Below, piece by piece: positions 7,822 to 16,484 of a stretch of 64,000 nt of DNA. Both the position numbers and the translations under genes were made by a program. How positions within the stretch are numbered: the stretch's first letter is position 1; each line of letters begins with the position of its first letter. This stretch comes from Amycolatopsis suaedae (lineage in GTDB: Bacteria > Actinomycetota > Actinomycetes > Mycobacteriales > Pseudonocardiaceae). A model generated the notes under the pieces. That model saw nothing but the letters and a program-made list of their open reading frames with translations, did not search any database and was not told where the DNA came from. Location of the stretch: contig NZ_SFCC01000005.1 in the NCBI RefSeq assembly GCF_004214935.1, positions 186,001 to 250,000 on the forward strand. The letters are read 5' to 3'.

Positions 7822-8861
7822 CACCGGCCTCCGAACAGGTATCCGCGGCGGCGCAGCAGGAACACGAACACGGGCACGCCGACCAGCGCGGTGACCACCC
7901 CGAGCGGCAGTTCCCTCGGTGCCACCAGGGTGCGCGACACCAGGTCGGCACACACCAGGAACACCGCGCCCAGCGGCGGCGCGATCGCCAGCACCCTGGC
8001 GTGTCCCGACCCGGCCAGCAGCCGCACCAGGTGCGGGATCACCAGCCCGACGAACCCGACCGCACCGCTGACCGCGACCGCCGCGCCGGTCAGCACCGCG
8101 GTCAGCACGTAGAGGATCCGGCGCAGCACCACGCCGTCGACGCCGAGCCCGGCCGCCGTCTCGTCGCCGAGGGAGAGCACGTCCAGGCTCCGCGACCGCC
8201 GGTGCAGCAGTCCGTAGGCGAGGACGAACACCACCGCGAGCACCGGCAGCGAGCCCCAGGTCGCCCCGCCGACGCCACCCATCGTCCAGTACAGGACCGT
8301 CGCGGTGGCCTCGCCGTCGGGCACCAGGTAGATGATCACGCTCAGCACCGCCTGGAATCCCAGCGCCAGCGCGACGCCGGTGAGCACCAGGCGCAACGGG
8401 CTGGCCGACCCGGACACGGCGTACACCAGTGCCGACGCGCCCAGCGCGCCGAGGAAGGCCCCCGCCGACACCGCGTGCACGCCGAACGCCGCCAGCCCGC
8501 CGGACACGCTCACCGTGACCGCGCCGACCGAGGCACCCGAGGAGATGCCGAGCACGAACGGGTCGGCCAGCGCGTTGCGCACCATGGCCTGGATCGCCAC
8601 CCCGACGAGGCTCAGTGCCGCGCCGACCAGCGCGGCCAGCAGGACCCGCGGGGTGCGGACCTGCCAGATGATCTGGTACTGGCTCAGCTCGGACGCGGGG
8701 ATCCGGCCGCCGGTCAGCGCGGCCCACAGGTACCGCGCGGTGTCGGCGGGCGCGACCGGCGCCGGGCCGAGCCCGATGGCGAGCACCACGGCGGCCAGCA
8801 ACACGACCAGCAGGACCGTTACCGGCACAGCGGTTCTGCGCTGTGTCAGGGACGTGCTCAT
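7821..8861 (-). CDS. FecCD/BtuC-family ABC permease
   Basis: A 346-residue integral membrane protein with about nine to ten hydrophobic segments and the FecCD signatures RTPRVLLAALVGAALSLVGVAIQAMVRNALADP and FVGLVIPHLVRLL (first string seen at about residues 66-98). It forms the channel for the chelate delivered by the downstream lipoprotein. I chose the ATG giving MSTSLTQRRT because it is followed directly by the first membrane helix and leaves a normal 78-base divergent promoter region; longer in-frame extensions would run into the neighbouring PLP-enzyme gene. It is the first gene of the operon. Confidence 0.9.
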   Translation of the reverse strand: MSTSLTQRRTAVPVTVLLVVLLAAVVLAIGLGPAPVAPADTARYLWAALTGGRIPASELSQYQIIWQVRTPRVLLAALVGAALSLVGVAIQAMVRNALADPFVLGISSGASVGAVTVSVSGGLAAFGVHAVSAGAFLGALGASALVYAVSGSASPLRLVLTGVALALGFQAVLSVIIYLVPDGEATATVLYWTMGGVGGATWGSLPVLAVVFVLAYGLLHRRSRSLDVLSLGDETAAGLGVDGVVLRRILYVLTAVLTGAAVAVSGAVGFVGLVIPHLVRLLAGSGHARVLAIAPPLGAVFLVCADLVSRTLVAPRELPLGVVTALVGVPVFVFLLRRRGYLFGGR

Positions 8862-8888
8862 GGCGGGGACCGGCTCCACTAATGTAAT

Positions 8889-8903
8889 TGAATGTCGTTT
8901 TCG
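8889..8903. promoter_or_regulatory. Weak Zur/Fur-like box in the divergent promoter
   Basis: TGAATGTCGTTTTCG matches 11 of 15 positions of the actinobacterial Zur-type palindrome TGAAAATCATTTTCA. It sits between the importer operon (start 8861) and the PLP-enzyme gene (start 8940), inside an AT-rich stretch. It could make the importer metal-responsive, but the match is imperfect. Confidence 0.3.
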
Positions 8904-8939
8904 AGAACGAACGCTAGCACAGGGCGGTAGGCTCCGGTC

Positions 8940-9896
8940 ATGGCTGAGCCTCGCGTTGTCGACCGTCCCGGTCCGGCCGATCTCGAACAGGCGTGGGAAG
9001 TGGTGGGCAAGCACCTGCGGCCCACCCCGGTCAGCACCGTCCACCCGCCCGGCACCCCCGCGATGACGCTGAAGCTGGAGAACCTCCAGCCCACCGGGGC
9101 GTTCAAGGTGCGGGGCGCGCTGGCCGCCCTGGCCGCGCTCGACCCGGACACCGAGGTGGTCACCGCGTCGGCCGGCAACCACGCGCTCGGCATCGCCCAC
9201 GCCGCCACGGCGCTGGGCCGCCGCGCCACCGTGGTGACCGCGACGACGGCGTCACCGGCGAAGGTCGAGGCCATCCGCGCGTACGGCATCGACCTCGTGC
9301 AGGCCGGCACGTCCTACGACGACGCGGAAGCACACGCGCTGGACCTGGCCGCCCGCGGCGCCCGCTACGTGTCGGCCTACAACGACACCCACGTCATCGC
9401 GGGCCAGGCCACCATCGGCCGCGAGCTGGACACCCAGGTCGACGGCCCGCTGACGGTCGTGTGCGGCGTCGGTGGCGGCGGCATGGCCTCGGGCCTGGCG
9501 TTGTGGGCCGCGGGCCGCGACGACGTCCGCGTGGTCGGCGTCGAGGCCGCCGCGTCCACCGCGACCTCGGCCTCGGTCGCCGCCGGGACGGTGGTCGACG
9601 TCGAGATCGGCGACACGATCGCCGACGGGCTCGCCGGCGGCATCGAGCCCGGCAGCGTCACCGTGCCGATCCTCGCCGAGCTGGGCGTCGAGCTGATCAC
9701 CGTGACCGAGGACGAGCTGCGTACCGGCCTGCGGTACCTGGCCGGCGCCCGCAACGTGCTCGCCGAGGGTGCGGGCGCCGCGGCCGCCGCGGCGGTCCTG
9801 GCCGGCAAGGTCGAGCCGTCCGGCACCGTGGTGGCGGTGGTGTCCGGCGGCAACATCGCGCTGCCGCTCCTGGCGGACGTGCTCGCCGGCTCGTGA
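8940..9896 (+). CDS. PLP-dependent threonine/serine dehydratase-like enzyme
   Basis: A 318-residue fold-type II PLP enzyme (threonine/serine ammonia-lyase, serine racemase group), which would deaminate hydroxy-amino acids to 2-oxo acids. The PLP lysine is Lys56 in PTGAFKVRGA, the substrate loop is TASAGNHALG, and the phosphate-binding loop is CGVGGGG. There is no C-terminal regulatory (ACT) domain, so it is the short catabolic form. It is a single gene, divergent from the chelate importer and ended by hairpin repeat copy 2, which begins 13 bases after the stop. The exact substrate is not determined. Confidence 0.88.
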   Translation: MAEPRVVDRPGPADLEQAWEVVGKHLRPTPVSTVHPPGTPAMTLKLENLQPTGAFKVRGALAALAALDPDTEVVTASAGNHALGIAHAATALGRRATVVTATTASPAKVEAIRAYGIDLVQAGTSYDDAEAHALDLAARGARYVSAYNDTHVIAGQATIGRELDTQVDGPLTVVCGVGGGGMASGLALWAAGRDDVRVVGVEAAASTATSASVAAGTVVDVEIGDTIADGLAGGIEPGSVTVPILAELGVELITVTEDELRTGLRYLAGARNVLAEGAGAAAAAAVLAGKVEPSGTVVAVVSGGNIALPLLADVLAGS

Positions 9897-9909
9897 CCGG
9901 CAGGCGTCC

Positions 9910-9968
9910 AAGCACGTGAAGGCCACCTTCATTACGTGAGACGTGGTGAAGGTGGCCTTCACGTGCTT
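9910..9968. repeat. Hairpin repeat, copy 2 (probable terminator between convergent genes)
   Basis: Two perfect 22-base inverted arms (9910-9931, 9947-9968) with a 15-base centre. In the plus-strand transcript of the upstream PLP-enzyme gene, the centre closes as U-G wobbles plus ACGT/ACGT around a 3-base loop; on the other strand the same positions are C-A mismatches. Three T residues follow on the plus strand. It lies 13 bases after the PLP-enzyme stop and 23 bases from the GH76 stop. Confidence 0.85.
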
Positions 9969-9991
9969 TGGGGCGTTGTGACCCGCCGGGG

Positions 9992-11425
9992 TCAGCCGGG
10001 TGCGGCGTTGAGCAGGTCGAGCGCGCTCTGCTGGCGGGCGGCGTCGGCCCGGTCGAACGGGCCCGCCCATCGCAGGCCGTAGGTGTTCAGGCTGGTGCGG
10101 CTGCGGGCGTGTGCCGAATCGGCCTGCCTGCGCAGGTAGGCGTCGTAGCGGCCGGACGACACCGCGTTGAGGCCGCCGAGGCCACGGGTGTAGATGCCTT
10201 TGAAACTCGGGCCGTCGACACCGCAGTCGCCGCCCTCGCACGGCTCCCGCAGGATGCCGCCGGGGTTGAGCGACTCCGCGGTGGTGGAGGCGTCGGCGAG
10301 GTCCCTGGCGCGGGTGAGCAGCGTGGCGTCGCCGGTGGCCCGGTGCATCTCGACGAGCCCGTCCAGGATGACGCCCTGGTTGTAGGTCCAGGCAGGCTGG
10401 CCGTTGTTGCGGCAGTCGGCGGTCAGGCCGTCGTTGATCAGCCGGGAGCCGTTGATCATGCCGCTGGCGGCGAACCACTGCCAGCCCGCGACGGCGCGCT
10501 GCCGGTACACCGTGTCGCCGGACATCCGGTTGTGCAGTGCGGCGTTGAGGTGAATGTACAGCTCGTTGGTGACGGCGTTCTTGTAGTTACGCGAGACGTG
10601 CCACCACACTCCCCCGCCACACGTCGAGTCCCAGTAGGCGGCCAGGTGGTCGGCGCCGATCCGCGCGGTATTCAGGTAGCGGGCGTCGCCGGTGAGGTCG
10701 TAGGCGGCGATCCAGGCCAGCCCCCACCAGCCGGTGTCGTCGAGGTAGTCGTTGCGGAACTCCCCGAGGTGCGCGGTGCGGTTGCGGTCGTAGGTGTTGG
10801 CGACGGCGTACCGGTAACTGTCCATTCCGGACACCCGGATGTTGTCGATGACCGCGTTGAGCGCGTTCGCGGAGTTCCACCAGCCGGTCGTACGGAACAG
10901 GCCGGTGCCCTGGTCGTAGAACTGCATCAGCGCGGTGGCCGCGGCGGTGCGCCGGTCCCAGGCGTTCCAGGTGCTGCGGGCCCACGCCGTGCACGCGATC
11001 GCCTGCTGCCCCGCCGGTTTCCCGCACGCCCGCAGCGCGCCGATCCCGCGGTTGGCCCAGTCGTCGACGTTGAACATCATGGTGCGCCACCCGGTCCGCC
11101 CGGCGGGAACCGCGGTCGCGCCCAGCCGGCTGCCCGACGCCCAGGTCTGCCCGCCGTCGAAGGACCGGTCCAGCCACACCTCGTCGCCCGCCGCGCCGCG
11201 GTCGGTGGTGGCCCAGCCCATCGAGTCGGTGTCGTCGATCAGCAGGGCGATGCGCCGCCCGGCGAGGTCGACGGTCACCGCCTGCCGCTGGTCCGGGGCG
11301 AGTGCCGGATCACGGGGTTCGCAGTGGCGGTTGCAGATCACCGCCGCTGCCTTCGGCTCCTGCGCTGCCGCCGGGGCCGCGCTCCCGACCGTGATCAGGG
11401 CAGCGAGCAACACCGATCTCCACAT
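9992..11425 (-). CDS. Secreted GH76 alpha-1,6-mannanase-like enzyme
   Basis: A 477-residue exported glycosidase of family 76, which attacks alpha-1,6-mannan backbones such as those of yeast walls. I start at the internal ATG (MWRSVLLAALITVGS) because GGAGG lies five bases upstream and it yields a clean signal peptide; an in-frame start 11 codons earlier lacks both. The catalytic aspartate pair is Asp229-Asp230 in NDYLDDTGWW. Further (alpha/alpha)6-barrel landmarks are GWWNSANALNAVIDN and WTYNQGVILDGL. About 90 residues between the signal and the barrel are unassigned. The gene stands alone, with a DasR-like box about 51 bases upstream of this start. Confidence 0.92.
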   Translation of the reverse strand: MWRSVLLAALITVGSAAPAAAQEPKAAAVICNRHCEPRDPALAPDQRQAVTVDLAGRRIALLIDDTDSMGWATTDRGAAGDEVWLDRSFDGGQTWASGSRLGATAVPAGRTGWRTMMFNVDDWANRGIGALRACGKPAGQQAIACTAWARSTWNAWDRRTAAATALMQFYDQGTGLFRTTGWWNSANALNAVIDNIRVSGMDSYRYAVANTYDRNRTAHLGEFRNDYLDDTGWWGLAWIAAYDLTGDARYLNTARIGADHLAAYWDSTCGGGVWWHVSRNYKNAVTNELYIHLNAALHNRMSGDTVYRQRAVAGWQWFAASGMINGSRLINDGLTADCRNNGQPAWTYNQGVILDGLVEMHRATGDATLLTRARDLADASTTAESLNPGGILREPCEGGDCGVDGPSFKGIYTRGLGGLNAVSSGRYDAYLRRQADSAHARSRTSLNTYGLRWAGPFDRADAARQQSALDLLNAAPG

Positions 11426-11475
11426 CGAGACCTCCAGTGCCGGGTTCGCGGCCGACACCGGGCCACGACCTCACG

Positions 11476-11491
11476 GTAGGTCCAGACCAGT
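11476..11491 (-). promoter_or_regulatory. DasR-like operator before the GH76 gene
   Basis: Minus strand reads ACTGGTCTGGACCTAC; the first 13 bases match 12 of 13 of the DasR consensus A(C/G)TGGTCTAGACC, and the whole 16 bases match 12. It also resembles the TGGTCCAGACCT elements known before streptomycete chitinase genes. It is the second such box in the window, again before a secreted wall-degrading enzyme. Confidence 0.5.
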
Positions 11492-11536
11492 TGGCAGAAA
11501 ACAAACCTGTCCGTTACCGGACAATCGCTGCTGCGT

Positions 11537-13351
11537 TCAGCCCAACAGCCACAGCGGCGCCGTGGCCGCCCACGCCTGCGGTGAGCAGGCATGCGGGTAG
11601 GGCACCGGTGCCGCCACCTCGTCGTCACCGAAGCCCGCCAGAACCTCGGGCAGCCGGAAGCCGAAGTGCTCCGCGGCCCGCAGCAGCCCGCCGGCCAGCC
11701 GCTGCGCGTGCCCGGTCAGGCCGTACCCGGTCAGCCCGGCGACAGCCAGCGCGGTGTCGTGCGGCCATACCCCGCCCCGGTGGTAGGACAGCGGGTGGTA
11801 CGGCCGCTGCCCGGCGGCCACGGTCCGCAGGCCCCAGCCGGTGAAGAATTCCGGCGACAGCAACCGGCCGGCCACCCCCTCGGCCTGCCGCCGGTCCAGG
11901 ATTCCGCTCCACAGCAGGTGCCCGGCGTTCGACGCGAGCAGGTCGACGCGGCGGCCCGCACCGTCCAGCGCGAGCGCCGGGAAGTCCCGCTCCGGCAACC
12001 AGAAGTCCTCGGCGAACCGGTCTCGCAGGTCTTCGGCGTACCCGGTCAGCTCATCGGCGTAGGCCCGGTCCCGCCAGACGTCCCTGGCCACCTTCGCGAC
12101 GGCCCGCAGGCCCCGGTAGGCGTAGCCCTGCGCCTCGGCGACGGCGATCGGGCCCTCGGCCGGCTCACCGGAGGCGAACACGATCGAGTCCGCCGAGTCC
12201 TTCCAGCAGTGGTGGACCAGGCCCGGCCCGTCGGTCCGGTAGGTCAGGTAGCCCGCGCCCACGCCACGCAGCACCCAGCCGGCCGCCGCCCGCGCAGCGG
12301 CTTCCAGTTCCGCGGCCAGTGCGGCGTCGCCGCATTCGCCCAGCAGGATCAGGAACAGCGGGGTCGCGTCGACGGTTCCGTAGAACCGCTCGAACGGCAC
12401 CTGGCCGAACCGGCTCAGCTCCCCGGCACGGACCTCGTGCACGATCCGCCCCGGCTCCTCGCAGCGCGCCGGGTCCACCCGGGTGCCCTGGCAGGCGGCC
12501 AGCGCCCGCAGGACACCGGCGGCCAGGTCCCGGTTGCACGGCAGCGCGGCCAGTGCCGTGATCAGGCTGTCCCTGCCGAACAACGTCAGGAACCACGGCG
12601 CGCCCGCCCCGGGCACCTGTTCCCGCCCGGCGGGGATCATCAGCGTCGCCAGGTCGTCGAGTCCACTGTGGACCGCGCGGCGCAGTACCGGGTCGTCGAT
12701 GGCGGGCAGCGCGAAGCCGGCGACCACGCGGTCCAGGTCCGCCTGCCGTGCAGCCACCACGGCGTCCACGTCCGCCGCGGCGCCGCCCGCCGACACCCGC
12801 ACGGTCAGCTCGGCCTGCTCGTGCGGCTCCAGCTCGGCCTGCCACAGCACGCCGCGGCGATCGCAGCGGCCCGGCCCGCCCGGCGTCACGACGGTCCGCT
12901 TCGCGTAGGACTCCCGCCGGTACCGCAACACCAGCGACCCGTCCTCGACGGCGGTCTGCCGCACGGCGCCGGGCTTGGCGTACTCGGCCGAGCCCCGCAG
13001 CTCGAACTGGTCGGCGAAGTCGGCGGAGACCTCGTAGCGGATCTCCACCACCGCGGCCTCGGCACGCAGGTTGCGTATCCGCAGCCGCTCGGCCAGGCCG
13101 GACGCGTCGAGGGCCTGGGTGCGGACCAGCACGTACGGCGGCGGCTCACCCCGCCGCGCGGGCGGGGCCAGCACGGTTTCCGCCGACACGGCCGTCCGGG
13201 TCACCGTGAGCGGCCGCAGCCGCCTGCCGTCCACCCGCAGCTCCCAGGTGGCCAGGTGCCGGGTGTCGGCGACGAACAGGCCCTCGCCCGACCCCGGCGG
13301 GACGTCCCCGGCGTCGTCGGTCACCAGGAACGTGGTCCCCGCGACGAGCAC
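11537..13351 (-). CDS. Amylo-alpha-1,6-glucosidase-like glycosidase with N-terminal debranching domain
   Basis: A 604-residue cytoplasmic protein without signal peptide. The first 200 residues resemble the bacterial glycogen-debranching N-terminal domain (GTTFLVTDDAGDVPPG...GLFVADTRHLATWEL), and the rest is an (alpha/alpha)6 glucosidase barrel with landmarks APWFLTLFGRDSLITAL, FYGTVDATPLFLILL and YHRGGVWPHDTALAVAGL. It should hydrolyse an alpha-glucosidic oligosaccharide. Start GTG, six bases after the preceding GH63-like gene stop, so it is the last gene of a four-gene operon with a dehydrogenase and an isomerase-like protein. The context argues for imported oligosaccharide breakdown rather than glycogen metabolism; no glycogen genes are nearby. 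Confidence 0.87.
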   Translation of the reverse strand: MLVAGTTFLVTDDAGDVPPGSGEGLFVADTRHLATWELRVDGRRLRPLTVTRTAVSAETVLAPPARRGEPPPYVLVRTQALDASGLAERLRIRNLRAEAAVVEIRYEVSADFADQFELRGSAEYAKPGAVRQTAVEDGSLVLRYRRESYAKRTVVTPGGPGRCDRRGVLWQAELEPHEQAELTVRVSAGGAAADVDAVVAARQADLDRVVAGFALPAIDDPVLRRAVHSGLDDLATLMIPAGREQVPGAGAPWFLTLFGRDSLITALAALPCNRDLAAGVLRALAACQGTRVDPARCEEPGRIVHEVRAGELSRFGQVPFERFYGTVDATPLFLILLGECGDAALAAELEAAARAAAGWVLRGVGAGYLTYRTDGPGLVHHCWKDSADSIVFASGEPAEGPIAVAEAQGYAYRGLRAVAKVARDVWRDRAYADELTGYAEDLRDRFAEDFWLPERDFPALALDGAGRRVDLLASNAGHLLWSGILDRRQAEGVAGRLLSPEFFTGWGLRTVAAGQRPYHPLSYHRGGVWPHDTALAVAGLTGYGLTGHAQRLAGGLLRAAEHFGFRLPEVLAGFGDDEVAAPVPYPHACSPQAWAATAPLWLLG

Positions 13352-13357
13352 TGCCGG

Positions 13358-14644
13358 TCACCCCTTCCCCGAGTCGAGCAGATCCAGTGTCACCGCGGCA
13401 CTCCAGCTGAAGTCGCGGGCGCCGCGGCCGTGCCCGGTCAGCGGGTCGAGGTACTCCCGGAACCCCGCCCGCGCCGCCGCCCGCACCAGCGCCGCCCGGA
13501 CGGTGTCCGCGACGCCGGTCGCGCCGTGCAGCCGCAGGCCGCGCCACAGCAGCCAGCCGATGTTGAACCACGCCGGGCCACGCCAGTAGCGGCTGGTGTC
13601 GAACAACGCGTCGGTACGGTCGTAGCTGGGCGGCAGGCCGGTCTCCCCGATGCGGAACCGGTCGCCGACGGCCGTGCGCACCAGCGCGTCGGCCACCGGC
13701 AGCCCCGGCACCACCAGCGGGACGAGCCCGGCGACGCTGCCTGCCCGCAGCGACTGTCCGGTGTGGACGTCGCGGGCGTGGAGCAGGCCGTCGCCCTCGT
13801 CGAACAGCCACTCGACCATCGCCTCCCGCAACCGCTTCAGCTCGGCGTGGTGCGGTGCCGGGTCGGCGCCCACCTCGGCGGCGATGTCGGCCAGCGCGGC
13901 CTCCGCCGCGGCCAGCAGCGCGTTGGTCAGCGGGTCCTGCACGGCGAACGCCGGTATGGCCGGGCCGTCGGCGTAGCCGTGGTCGCGGTAGTCCGCGGCC
14001 AGCCGGACGTACCGGCCGTAGTCGGTGTCGGTCGGCCGCTCCCCCGCGACTGCGTGCGCGAGGTCGGCCCGCCGGAACGACCCGGCGGGCAGCGGCTCCA
14101 CCCGGCTCAGCGGACCGTCCCAGGCCGGGCTGTTGTCCATTCCGGACTCCCACGGGTGCACGATGGACACCAGACCACCGGTGCCCAGAGCCCGCCTGCC
14201 GGTCAGGTACCGGTGCCAGGCGACCAGCCGCGGGTACAGCCTGGCCAGGAATCCCCGCCGCCGGGCCAGTTCCGGGTCGGCGCGGAACGTCTCCCATGCC
14301 GCGATCGCGTGGACCGGCGGCTGGACCAGGCCGGACGTCGCCGGGTGCCGTACGCCGGTCACCGCGGCCGAACGCCAGAAGTCCGCGCCGGGAAAGTACG
14401 CCCCGGCCGGGGTGGCCCGGTCGAACACGATGTGCGGCACCCGCCCGTCCGGCCACTGCGCGCCGAACAGCGACTCCAGCTCACGCTGCGCCCGCCGGGG
14501 CGAGACGTGCCGCAGCCCGACGGCGATGAACGCGGAGTCCCAGCTCCACTGGTGCGGGTACAGGTCCGCGGCGGGAACCGTCGACTGGCCCTGCCAGTTC
14601 GCCAGCAGGACGCGGCTGGCCCGCTCGCGCAGCCCGGCCGTCAC
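13358..14644 (-). CDS. MGH1/GH63-like alpha-glycosidase
   Basis: A 428-residue cytoplasmic (alpha/alpha)6-barrel glycosidase resembling mannosylglycerate hydrolase and bacterial GH63 enzymes. Landmarks are YPHQWSWDSAFIAVGL near residue 26, PHPWESGMDNSPAWD-type string (here IVHPWESGMDNSPAWDGP), and RYWRGPAWFNIGWLLWRGL near the C-terminus; the Asp in WSWDSAF and ESGMDNSPAWD are expected substrate or catalytic residues. The GTG start overlaps the preceding stop as GTGA. Two different alpha-glycosidases side by side suggest sequential trimming of one imported sugar. Substrate not identified. Confidence 0.87.
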   Translation of the reverse strand: MTAGLRERASRVLLANWQGQSTVPAADLYPHQWSWDSAFIAVGLRHVSPRRAQRELESLFGAQWPDGRVPHIVFDRATPAGAYFPGADFWRSAAVTGVRHPATSGLVQPPVHAIAAWETFRADPELARRRGFLARLYPRLVAWHRYLTGRRALGTGGLVSIVHPWESGMDNSPAWDGPLSRVEPLPAGSFRRADLAHAVAGERPTDTDYGRYVRLAADYRDHGYADGPAIPAFAVQDPLTNALLAAAEAALADIAAEVGADPAPHHAELKRLREAMVEWLFDEGDGLLHARDVHTGQSLRAGSVAGLVPLVVPGLPVADALVRTAVGDRFRIGETGLPPSYDRTDALFDTSRYWRGPAWFNIGWLLWRGLRLHGATGVADTVRAALVRAAARAGFREYLDPLTGHGRGARDFSWSAAVTLDLLDSGKG

Positions 14645-15441
14645 GACGCCCGCCGCAGGAACTCCGGCACGGCGGGCAGCACGGCCTCCGGCTCGCCGCG
14701 CAGGCGGCACTCCAGCACGAGGTAGCCCTCGTACCCGGCCGCCGCCAGCGCGCCCAGCATCGCCTGCCAATCGATGTGCCCGGTGCCCGGCTGGGCCCGG
14801 TTGGACTCGCTGACGTGCACGTGCCCGAGGTGCGGCGCCGCCCGCAGCAGTGCCGCCGCGGGGTCGTCCTCCTCGATGTTCATGTGGTAGGTGTCGGCGG
14901 CGATGCGCACCGACTCCTGGCCGGACAGCTCGATCAGCTCGGCGGCCTGATCGAGCCGGTTCACCATGTGGTCCTCGTACCGGTTGAGCGGTTCCAGGTA
15001 CAACCGCACGCCCTCGCGTGCCGCGTGCTCGCCCAGCTCGGCCAGGCCCGCGACCAGCACGGCCCGGTCGCCCGCCTCGTCGCGGGGCGGCTGGAACGGC
15101 GGCAACCTGCGGGAGAACATCCCGTAGGAAGCCGGTGTCATGACCCCCTCGCCGCCGATCTCGGCCACAGTGGACAGTTGGGACTTGAGCTGCGCGATGG
15201 CGTCGGCCCGCTGATCCGCGTCGAACGCGCCGAAGAAGTGGTCCATCTCCACGCACACCGTCGGCATGACGACTCCGGCGGCCGCGGCGCGGCGCAGCTC
15301 GGGCAGGCGGTCGCGGAACGCGAAGTCACCCCGGCCCCGCAGCTCGATGGCGTCGAAGCCGGCGGACTGGGCGAACTCCCACTTGCGGACGAGGTCGTCG
15401 CCCGGGAGCAACTGCTCCTGGCAGCCGAAACGGGTCACCAT
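14641..15441 (-). CDS. Xylose-isomerase-like TIM barrel protein (sugar phosphate isomerase/epimerase family)
   Basis: A 266-residue protein of the AP-endonuclease-2 superfamily. Metal-ligand style motifs include LYLEPLNRYEDHMVN (Glu), AADTYHMNIEE (Asp and His), GHVHVSESNR and VLECRLRG (Glu), the pattern of ketose 3-epimerases and related sugar isomerases. Start: ATG sharing one base with the preceding stop (TGATG). It sits between a dehydrogenase and two glycosidases, so epimerisation or isomerisation of an oxidised or released sugar is likely. Inosose isomerase-type activity is an alternative within the same fold. Confidence 0.88.
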   Translation of the reverse strand: MVTRFGCQEQLLPGDDLVRKWEFAQSAGFDAIELRGRGDFAFRDRLPELRRAAAAGVVMPTVCVEMDHFFGAFDADQRADAIAQLKSQLSTVAEIGGEGVMTPASYGMFSRRLPPFQPPRDEAGDRAVLVAGLAELGEHAAREGVRLYLEPLNRYEDHMVNRLDQAAELIELSGQESVRIAADTYHMNIEEDDPAAALLRAAPHLGHVHVSESNRAQPGTGHIDWQAMLGALAAAGYEGYLVLECRLRGEPEAVLPAVPEFLRRAS

Positions 15442-16484
15442 CACTCCTGCTCGAAGTCGAGGACGATCTGCAGCGCGGCACCGGGGTCGGTGTCCAGCAA
15501 CTCGTAGGCCTGCCCCACCCGCGACGGCGGCAGCAGGTGGCTGACCAGGGCCGCCGGGTCGACGGTGCCCCGCGCGCACTGCCGCAGGAACACCTCGTTC
15601 AGCCTGGGCTGGTCCCAGCGGCCGGCCAGTCGTCCGGGCACGCCGCCGATCTGCGAGCTGACCAGCTCGACCCGGTTGTGATGGAACTCCTCGCCGAGCC
15701 GCAGGCCGATGCCCTCACCCTGGTAGAACCCGGCCGCGACCACCCGGCCGCCGGGGCCGACGGTGCGGATGGCCTCCTGCAGGGCCGGATGCGATCCGCT
15801 CAGCTCGATGACGACGTCGGCACCGGCGCCGCCGTTCGCCTCGCGCACCCGCTCGGCCACGTCCTCCGCGGCCGGGTCGAGCGCCAGCAGCGCGCCCGCC
15901 TTCGCCGCCGCGGCCCGGCGGGCAGGCAGGGTGTCGACGGCGATCACCTCCACCCCGGCACAACCGCAGAGCTGGGTGGCCAGCAGGCCGATCACCCCCT
16001 GCCCGAAGATCGCCACCAGCTCGCCGAGGTTCGCCTGCGCGGCGAGCACGGCGTTCAGCGCCACCGCGCCGACCCTGGCGAACGAGGCGGCCAGCAGCGT
16101 GACGCCGTCCGGAACCGCGCGGACCTTCGCCGCGGGCAGCACCGCCTCGCTGCGATGTCCCCAGATCCCCCACACCGGATCGCCCGGCCGCAGCCCGCTG
16201 ACGTCCGCGCCCACCTCGACGACCTGGCCTGCCTCCGAGTAGCCCCAGCCGACCAGCGGGTACCGCGGCGCCGCTTCGGCGCGTTCGCCGGTGAACAGCT
16301 TCCGTTCCGGATCCCAGGTCCGGGTCAGGTAGGGGTTGGTGCCCCGGTACGCGGTCAGCTCCGTCCCCGCGGAGATGCCGGAGAACCGGGTCCGCACGCG
16401 GACCTCACCGGGACCGACGGGCTCGGCCGGTACCTCGGCGAGTTCGACCTGCCGGGGCCCGGTGAACTGGACGACGCTCGGCAC
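15441..16484 (-). CDS. Medium-chain (zinc-type) alcohol/polyol dehydrogenase
   Basis: A 347-residue MDR-family oxidoreductase: GroES-like N-terminal domain (about 25-140) and Rossmann domain with VAIFGQGVIGLLATQL near residue 155 and IAVDTLPARR as the NAD(P)-binding edge. The usual N-terminal zinc signature GHE is replaced by GWGYSEAG and Cys ligands are not obvious, so the catalytic zinc may be absent, as in L-idonate/bacteriochlorophyllide-dehydrogenase-like members. Start GTG with AAGGAGG eight bases upstream. First gene of the minus-strand operon, divergent from the importer; probably oxidises the imported sugar or its polyol. Confidence 0.87.
   Translation of the reverse strand: MPSVVQFTGPRQVELAEVPAEPVGPGEVRVRTRFSGISAGTELTAYRGTNPYLTRTWDPERKLFTGERAEAAPRYPLVGWGYSEAGQVVEVGADVSGLRPGDPVWGIWGHRSEAVLPAAKVRAVPDGVTLLAASFARVGAVALNAVLAAQANLGELVAIFGQGVIGLLATQLCGCAGVEVIAVDTLPARRAAAAKAGALLALDPAAEDVAERVREANGGAGADVVIELSGSHPALQEAIRTVGPGGRVVAAGFYQGEGIGLRLGEEFHHNRVELVSSQIGGVPGRLAGRWDQPRLNEVFLRQCARGTVDPAALVSHLLPPSRVGQAYELLDTDPGAALQIVLDFEQE

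Noticed and set aside
6003..8940. Cobalamin riboswitch at the BtuCDF-like importer
   Set aside because: The leader between 8861 and 8940 is too short and has no B12-box-like sequence.
9252..10478. Minus-strand open frame running through hairpin repeat copy 2
   Set aside because: It crosses the repeat and lies out of frame with the GH76 gene; the plus-strand PLP enzyme explains the other half.
11591..14725. 1044-codon plus-strand open frame opposite the two glycosidases
   Set aside because: Low-complexity Arg/Gly/Pro/Gln-rich product, no ribosome site or domain; the minus-strand genes have clear family motifs and coupled starts.
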